From contig AP031359.1 in assembly GCA_037833965.1 (NCBI GenBank), forward strand, positions 2,104,001 to 2,168,000: 64,000 nt of DNA. Direction: 5' to 3'. Below, piece by piece: positions 56,946 to 64,000 of the stretch (positions within the stretch are counted from its first letter, which is position 1; every line of letters begins with the position of its first letter). Origin of the DNA: Marchantia polymorpha subsp. ruderalis. Its lineage: Eukaryota > Streptophyta > Marchantiopsida > Marchantiales > Marchantiaceae. Position numbers and translations under genes: made by a program. The notes under the pieces were generated by a model. The model had not been told where the DNA came from, did not search any database, and saw only the letters and a program-made list of their open reading frames with translations.

Positions 56946-57017
56946 CTTGTACCCGTTCTTGCTGGACTTTGCACTGGTGAACAGGGTCGCGAAGGAAATC
57001 TCCTCCTCCTTCTCCTC
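56946..57017 (-). mobile_element. Scrap of family gene-like region
   Basis: About 70 bp on the minus strand matches the segment between the KVTKEEEISFA-like and KNGYKTR-like motifs. It is wedged between E13 and the duplicated segment. Confidence 0.5.
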
Positions 57018-57267
57018 TCCTTCCTAACGACGAAGGCGTACTAAGTGACGAGGTCATTTTTCCTCTGACAAAGGCGCTCTGTGTTGCGTGCTTTGTACGT
57101 ATGTAATAACCCATCAAAGGCTAAAACTGCAATATAGTGGCAAAAAGGTCGAATCCACAGGGACAGAGGCAACACACAGAGTACAAAGTGTCACATTTAA
57201 CAGACTATTGAAGAGTTTGAATTCTCAGGCAATTGTCACTCCCAGAAATACTGCAAGTGTTCACTCG
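57018..57267. repeat. Second copy of the segment at 52798-53040
   Basis: It consists of element 5' region (57018-57101) and a reversed right end from TGTAATAACCC at 57102 to about 57267, where E14 begins. Confidence 0.75.
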
Positions 57268-60200
57268 GTAAGCACAATTGCAAGACCGACGACCGAAAGG
57301 TGAAAGGAGAAGAGAAATCAAGTAGCAGGGCAGACTTGAGGCCTGCGCGAAGGCTTTCGGCTATGCGCAAAACGCCTTTGGCGCGGCCTCATACAAACAC
57401 CGAAGACGAACAAGTACGTGTGTTGAGACGGGAGTACGCCCCGGACTTCAAAGACGAAGTCGCTGAACTTTTAAAGGAAGCAATCCGTAACCGGACGGAG
57501 ACGGAAGGACGGAACACTCCGATGCCTTCTGTCGCTCGGCCGTCTGCAATCTCGGACCAGCGTAAAACATTGATGTCAAGCCGACACGCCCACTACGATG
57601 TAGTGGAAGACATCGGAAATCAGCGGGCTAACATCACGTTTAACCAGCTTCTAGACGACAACAAGACGTATCAAAAGATGCTAATGCTTTCGCTACGCCG
57701 TCCACGGAAGGCCCGTGCAGTCAAACTTCCTGAAGTATACCACGTAACCAGCGAAGACCTGGGACCTCCCGAGATTGATGTGGAGATCGGTGGGTGCTAT
57801 GTTCGTAAGGTACCGGTAGACTTAGGGTTGGGAGTTAACATAATGACGAAGGATAGTGCGCGCGCCTTAGGGTTTAGTATTTTTGAGCCTACAACGCGAG
57901 TGTTGAGGTTGGCGGATCAAACGCGGAGGATGCCGCTAGGCAAGTTGCGCAATATTAGAACAAACATAGGAGGCGCGGACTTTCAACTGACCTACATCAT
58001 CCGGTAGCCTTTGATGAAGCGAGGATATGAGATCCTACTCGGGCGACCATGGTTGTATGGTGCGCAAGTGCGATGTGACTGGCAGAGGCAGCGTCTTCGG
58101 TTTCCAGACCCCAAATATCTTTCAAGGACCATCACCGTCCCTTGGACCAAGGTTTCTCATGAAGGAGAGACACCATCGACGAGCTCTGGTTATACCTCGA
58201 GGGCGAACAGTGATTCGTCGCTTCCGTCAGACTTCGACTGGACCCCCGACTTTGTGGGATTTGTCGCCTACTGCTCTATCAAAGAGGAAATAGACGCTAT
58301 CCAGCCGGACGATGATTAGCAATTAACGGTAGGACTGGGTAGGAGCGAAACGAGTCACACGGAGGGCATTGTGAATCCTTGTGACTGTCGTGATGTACAG
58401 CTCAGTCCTGATAAGAGCTTGAAGGTATCAAGCAAGATAACGGAAGAGGAGCTGAGGGAGGTGCAGGCATTCCTTCGCCACTATGTAGATGTCTTCGCCT
58501 GGAGGATAGAGGACATGAAAGGAATACCTGCACGGTATGGGGAACACCGGATTGACTTATTGGACGAAGTAGTTCCGATCCGTCAACGCCAGTACCGACT
58601 CAACCCGAAATACTCCTTGTTGGTTAAGGAGGAAATTGATAAGTACCTCAGCGCAGGGATCATATACCCAATACTCAGTAGTGAATGGGTATCCCCAATC
58701 GTCATTGTGCCGAAGAAGTTGACAGGTAAGATAAGGGTGTGCCAGGTTTCAGGAAGTTGAACGCGGCAACGCGTAAGGATCACCATCCCCTTCCATTCAC
58801 GGATGCCATTCTAGATCATGTCGCGGGACATGAGTGTTACAATTTTCTCGACGGGTTCTCAGGATACAACCAGGTGTCTATCCGGGAACAAGACAAGGAT
58901 AAGACAACCTTCACAACCGATTGGGGAACCTACGCGTATCACAAGATGCCTTTTGGTTTGTGCAATGCACCGGCCACCTTCCAGCAGATGATGACCAACA
59001 TCTTCCAAGAGCAGTTGAGAAAGTTTCTAGAGATATTCATAGACGACTTCTTTGTCTTTGGGAAACGGTCGGAGCACCTGGGACACCTTCGACAGACTTT
59101 TGATCCATGTAGGGAGAGCAGTTTATCGCTGCATCTGAAAAATGAAGCGATGGAATGAAGCGAGTAGTATGGAATGAAGCGAGCAGTTTATCGCTGCATC
59201 GCTGCTGAAAATGAAGACTACCTCTCCAAATTATGGACCCAACCAACCAAGGAGGAACTAGTTGACGACTTCCCTAACGAACAACTTTTTCAGTTGTTCG
59301 CCAGCAATGAGTCCAGGTATGCAGAGCCGTACAAATACTTGCTCACACTTCAATGCCCGGAAGGCATGGATGTTGAGCAATGGACTGTCTTCATACATAA
59401 AGCTGGCCCTTTCCAACTCCAACAAGGAGTATTATTCAAGAAGATGGCAGATGAAAGATTGTGTAGATGCTTGGAGGAATCAGAGGTTCCACGGGTAGTA
59501 AGTGCGATGCACACAGAAGATGCCGGTGGCCACTATGCCACCAGAAATACGGTTACCAAGATCTTGAACGCAAGAATTGATGGCCGACAATGTTCAAGGA
59601 TGTCCTTGAATACATTCGGAAGTGCGACAGTTGCCAGAGGACAGGGAGACCAACGCCTACCATGCGATGGCCACTGACTCCCATCATGCCCTTAGCACCT
59701 TTCGAAAAATGGGGAATTGACTTCGTAGGACCAATACAGCCAGTCACCAGGAACACACAAAGACGCTACATCCTGGTAGCAACGGACTATGCAACTAAGA
59801 TGGTGGAGGCCAAAGCTACTCAAAGAGATGATGCAGCAACACTAGCGACCTTTCTGTTTGAATCTATCATCACGCGTTACGGATGTCCGTTAGAGCTAGT
59901 CAGTGATAGGGGCACCCACTTTCTGAACTAGGTGATTGAAGATCTGACGCAGCATTTTCACATTAAGCATCGGAAGACTACACCGTACAACCCCAAGTCG
60001 AATGGGTTGACTGAGAAGTCCAATGGATTGTTGTGCAAAATCCTACTCAAAGTGACGGTGATACACGCGCACGACTGGGACACAAAGTTGGCAGCCACAT
60101 TGTGGGCATACCGGACAGCAGAAAAGACCACCACCCGGCAGACACCATATTTTCTAGTGTATGGACAACATCCAATCCTATCCATCGAATTCGAAGTACC

Positions 60201-60400
60201 CACCCAACGAACCTTGGACCTGAGACGGATAGGTGTTGTAGAGAGTCAGCTCTATAGGTTGCAGGAAGTCATGGTACTGGAGGAGAGACGACGAGAAGCA
60301 GAAGAACGCACCAGGCAAATCAAACTTCGCCGGAAGGAGAGATATGATAGGAAGATCAAACCGGTGTTACTCCATGTGTTAAAATTACTGTTAAAATTCG
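57268..60400 (+). mobile_element. E14: Ty3/gypsy-type gag-pol fragment
   Basis: Parts in order: end of gag (Lys/Glu-rich, EDEQVRVLRREY), an aspartic-protease-like region (about 57740-58000), reverse transcriptase (about 58560-59110, with YRLNPKYSLLVKEEIDKYL, KMPFGLCNAPATFQQMM and a F-IDD box), then integrase (about 59500-60250, zinc-binding H/C region, GIDFVGPI, DRGTHFLN and YNPKSNG). An RNase H region was not recognised. The gag-protease-RT-integrase order marks Ty3/gypsy. No LTR pair can be assigned to it. It is a fossil with about five or more breaks. It is the only pol-bearing piece in the window and a candidate autonomous relative of the 5-kb family, but the link is not shown by sequence. 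Confidence 0.8.
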
Positions 60401-62982
60401 ATTTTGAGTCTGCTCAGAATCCAGCTCATCTACGAGCTTCGCCTTCTCCTTGGCGAACTCCTTCGTCGCCTCTTCAAGTTTCTCATCTTTCAACATGTCA
60501 ACGACTTGGTGCATCTTCTGCGTAAGTTTAATGTGGCCCAAGAGACACTCATGCTTCTCCTGCATATCTTTAAAGTCCCCATCCAGACGGGCCAACAACT
60601 TGCTGGTGTGGACTTTAGTGCGGGTCGGCCTACGCACTAACTCAACGTAGGACCCAGGCTGGCGGGGGTGTGCATACTTCGGCACCTTATGGTCAAGGTA
60701 CCTCAACAGAGGTATCACCTGCTCGCAGAGTGCCGCCGTCGGCGTGCCTGCCACCGATTGTTTCTCCTCCTCGCTCGATCCCGATCCCGTTTCCGTCTCT
60801 CCTCCCTCGTCATCCTCCGAATTGAGGATTTTTGTCGCCACTAAATTCTCCGGCGACTATCGTGAGTGTGGCTTCGTAGTGTCAGCGTCGTCTGCCACCA
60901 CTGTTGCCGCAGCTACCTCGCTGCTTCCGGCCAGAATGTCTAAGGCGGTGGGAGAGTTGGGTTGTGCCAAACTCGCAATGCTCGCCCGTCCAGCTTCTAC
61001 TAACTCCGCATTGCCGAAGGCGTCCACCGCCGAAGGCGTTCGTGCAGAAGGTGTTTGAACAGATTGCAATTGTGCATCGCGCACACGTGTTTCCACCTTC
61101 CGACAGTCATCTCGCTCCTCCGTTAGGTCCTGCTCCTTCGATAGGTCCTACTCCGAAGGTGCCTCCGCCGAAGGCGGTTGAGCCGAAGGCGGCTCGCCTG
61201 ATGTCCCTTGGCCCGAAGGCCCTTGCGTCGAAGGCGCACCTTCCGGCGGACTAACCACCGAAGGCGCGTTCCCCGCCAGCTCCCTACTCGCAACTCCTTA
61301 GCCCGAAGGCGCACTTTCCGGCGGTCTTACCGCCGAAGGACCTTGCCCCGAAGGCCCTTGAGCCGAAGGCGGATCTTCCGCCGGCTCCTTTTCCTTACTC
61401 CGCTATACCGAAGGCGCTCAAGCCAAAGGCCCCAGCCCCAAAGGCAAGTCCGCGTACGGTGCTCGAGCGGCTCTCCTATCCGTTGCCGGCACACTCATCG
61501 GTGCCGCGTGTCTTCTCTCTTGACCCGAAGGCCGTCTAGCTTCCGCCAAAGGCGTCCGTGCCTTTGGCGTAGAAAGGTCCGCTGACCCCTCTGCCATCCG
61601 CGTGTTCCCATCCTCCTCCGAGGATGGCGTCTCCTTCGCTCCGGCGGCACGCACTGTCTCCGCGCTACTTGCAGGCAATACGAGCCTGCGTGCTTTCTGC
61701 TTCGGCCGACTGCAAAGCTCCTCCACTGGCCGCTTCTGTTTGAGAACAGCCGAGTCTAGATGTTGACCCTTCTCTGGTTCTCCTTTCCATCTCCGCTTCC
61801 GCGGCACTCGTGTTGCGAATGTTTCCCTCCCCGCACCCTGTTGGGCTGGTGCCGTGGAGGCCACAGTCTCTTCGGCGTTGGTGTCGACCTCGACATCCCT
61901 CACATACCTCCCGGGATTGTTGAGTGACAGCAGCGGATACTGAACACGTTCGGTCGCGGTTAAGCAACCCATCGACCGATAAAAGTTGATCAAGAAGGGG
62001 GAGAGATGATTGATCAATCCCCCTTTCTCCTCATACGCATGCTGTCGCGTTATCTTCCACAAGATACGCGACTATTGAATCGGAGCTGCGGCCAACGCCA
62101 GCTGCACGAAAGACACTTGCCAAGAAGTGATGTATGTAGTCCTGTGCGGCTGCAAGAGTTGGAGAAGTGCTACCGCGACATTTCTACGGTAGCGATCCTT
62201 GTAGTCCCGGGTCCTGTACCCGTTCTTGCTGGACTTTTCACTCTTGAACAAGGTCGCGAAGGAAATCTCTTCCTCCTTCGTCACCTTGATGCTCTCACTA
62301 TCAAATATGAGGTACCCGTCCTCGCTTGCACATCTTCCCAATACTTATCCCCAATCTTAGACGGTCCAATGCTCTACGTGCGGTCAAAACCCGCGCGTAG
62401 GTTAATGTCTCTCCCTTTGCCATTCGGGCACCATGTCCTGGCACACGTAATTCCATCACCATAGGAGGAAATCGAGCTTCACCGCAAACAGCCGGTCTTG
62501 GAAAGCGCGCAATCCAATCTGCGGTATCTTTAGCGGAATCATCCGCAGCTAAGTGGGCTTCGACATTGCGTTCTTGAGATTGGATTTCGTAAACTCCCCT
62601 TCGCTATGCCCAAGCTTCTTGCCCGCGGCTGCGATTCCTCTGCAAACGCTAATCTGCCTCACTGCCGGCGGTCGCACACTCAATTCTCTCTTTGTCAACT
62701 TGCGAGTTTCTGCGCGTCGCCTTCTAGAATTTCTCTCTACCAGAATGTGTGCGCGCGCAGCTCTCACAAGAAATTGAAATCGCAGATTCAAGAATGAGTG
62801 ATCCGCCCTTGGCTCACAGGATGTCATTGTCGACACTTGGTCGTGAGTGTCAACTCACTTGATGGCTGTGCCGGCTTGGAAGCGTAACGGCGCCTCTCTC
62901 GCACTCGCGGCTTCACGCTCCGCCGTCGCGCGGACTCACACGCTCGAAAATTCAATTTGATTTCCGCCATCGTACTTCGTAC
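60401..62982 (-). mobile_element. E15: 5-kb-family piece, gene-like region plus 5' region
   Basis: The minus-strand gene-like region runs from ATG 62566 down to about 60401, from the Trp-rich domain through the linker into the coiled coil, followed by 5' region to about 62982. Neither terminus is present. It abuts E14 on one side and E16 on the other. It resembles E6 most in its linker and coiled coil (LPASSAETVRAAGAKE). It is a fossil with a few breaks. Confidence 0.65.
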
Positions 62983-64000
62983 AAGAATCCAGCTTCTTCG
63001 TCACTCGCCGCCGACTCCGACTGTCACCTGTCAACAATCCGGCCGCACAAAGCTCTAACTCACGCAGTGTGAGTTTCTCCTGCGCCGCCACTTCCCAGTG
63101 GGCGTAGCCCCTGAGACAGTGGGTGACTCGCCTCGCCATCTCTTTCTTCGTGCGATCTGCCTCCCGCCGGCGATCGTCTTTAATTCCAACCAACTTCAAT
63201 TTGGCCTCCGCACGCTGTGCTCTCAACTCTCCGCACTCGGATTGCAGCCTGCGGATTAATTCTTCATCCGCCGGTCGTGCGAGCTGACACTGCTCTAACA
63301 AACGCGTGTGTCGCACGAGCTCTTCTGACAAAATTTGATTCTGAGCCTGCTCAAAATTCAGCGCTTCCGTGAGCTTCACCTTCTCCGTGGCGAGCTCTTC
63401 CAGTCTCCCATCCTTCACCCTTTCGAAGTGTTTGTACACCTTCTTATTGAGGGTGTACTGACCCCACAAGCATTCATGCTTCTCCCGTAGAGCCTTAAGT
63501 TCCTGGTCCACACGGGCCAGCAACTTGCTGGTGTGGACTTTAGTGCGAGTTCGCCTGTGCACTAACTCGACGTAGGACCCAGGCTGGCGAGGATCCGCGT
63601 ACTTCTCCATCTTGCAATCCAAGTACCTCAGCAGAGGTACTACCTGCTCACAAAGCGCCGCCGCCAGCGCACCAACTAATTCCTCCTCCTCCTCCTCGGT
63701 GGATCCCGATCCCGACACTGATTCCGTGGACCCTCCTTCTTCATCATCCTCCGAATTGAGGATTTCAGTCGCCATTGAATGCATCGGCAACTGGCCTGGG
63801 TGGGGCTGCGAGATGTCTGCGTGTTCTGCTGCCGCTGGCGCTCCTGCAGCGTCGCTGCTGCCTGCTAAAATGTCCAAGGCGGTGGGTGAATGCGGCCGTG
63901 CCACATCCTCATCGTCCGCCTGTCGTATCGCGACTGTAACTTCTTCGCCGCCGGCGTCTACCGCCGAAGGCGATCGTGCGGAATGTACCTGCGCGGGGTG
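62983..64000 (-). mobile_element. E16: 5-kb-family piece, C-terminal gene-like part
   Basis: The minus strand carries the acidic stretch, ALCEQVVPLLRYLDCK and the full coiled coil (about 320 codons open, 62936-63904). It resembles E4 most, for example in GSTESVSGSGSTEEEEE. It runs off the window edge, so ends and state are unknown. Confidence 0.65.

Noticed and set aside
1-64000. tRNA, rRNA, CRISPR or bacterial operon features
   Set aside because: None of the expected motifs or structures was seen by eye; a tRNA scan was not possible here.

Overview
The window looks like nuclear DNA of a land plant. The only intact gene encodes a plant-type SIN3 corepressor (SNL class), and there is a fragment of a plant-like KRI1 ribosome-biogenesis gene. 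A moss, liverwort, lycophyte or fern seems likelier than a flowering plant, but that is a weak inference. No RNA genes, CRISPR arrays or bacterial features were seen.

Layout. (1) 1-20562 is a GC-rich nest of related mobile elements (E1-E7), with a ~255-bp satellite (R1) at 985-1766. (2) 20563-22732 is a foldback element with inverted arms of ~0.99 and ~0.85 kb. (3) 22733-37240 is an AT-richer, low-copy host island. It holds a KRI1 exon fragment and its tandem duplicate, a dispersed repeat (S), two possible exons of an unknown gene, the intronless 1375-codon SIN3 gene on the minus strand (28318-32445), a hairpin cluster and a minisatellite. (4) 37241-38080 is the same satellite in opposite orientation (R2). 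(5) 38081-64000 is a second nest (E8-E16), including one fragment of a Ty3/gypsy-type gag-pol (57268-60400).

The dominant family consists of units of 4.2-5.1 kb with TG...CA ends, ~13-bp imperfect inverted termini and, for the best copies, 5-bp target duplications. I see no pair of direct terminal repeats. Each unit carries one gene-like region for a protein with a Trp-rich N-terminal domain, a basic and then Pro/Ser/Ala-rich linker, and a long C-terminal coiled coil. All copies are broken and are treated here as fossils. The linker and the 5' regions are filled with short palindromes (GCCTTCGGC, CCTACGCGTAGG, AGTCGGCCGACT) that differ between copies.

The most informative structural signal is that target duplications and element ends are exchanged between the two nests. 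The satellite site CTYGT is split between 1762-1766 and 38076-38080, and the site ATCYT between 8204-8208 and 44795-44799, in opposite orientations. The simplest reading is that the island carrying SIN3 and KRI1 was inverted by recombination between two closely related, oppositely oriented elements (E5 and E10). The nests therefore appear to have reshaped the chromosome around an otherwise intact host gene.
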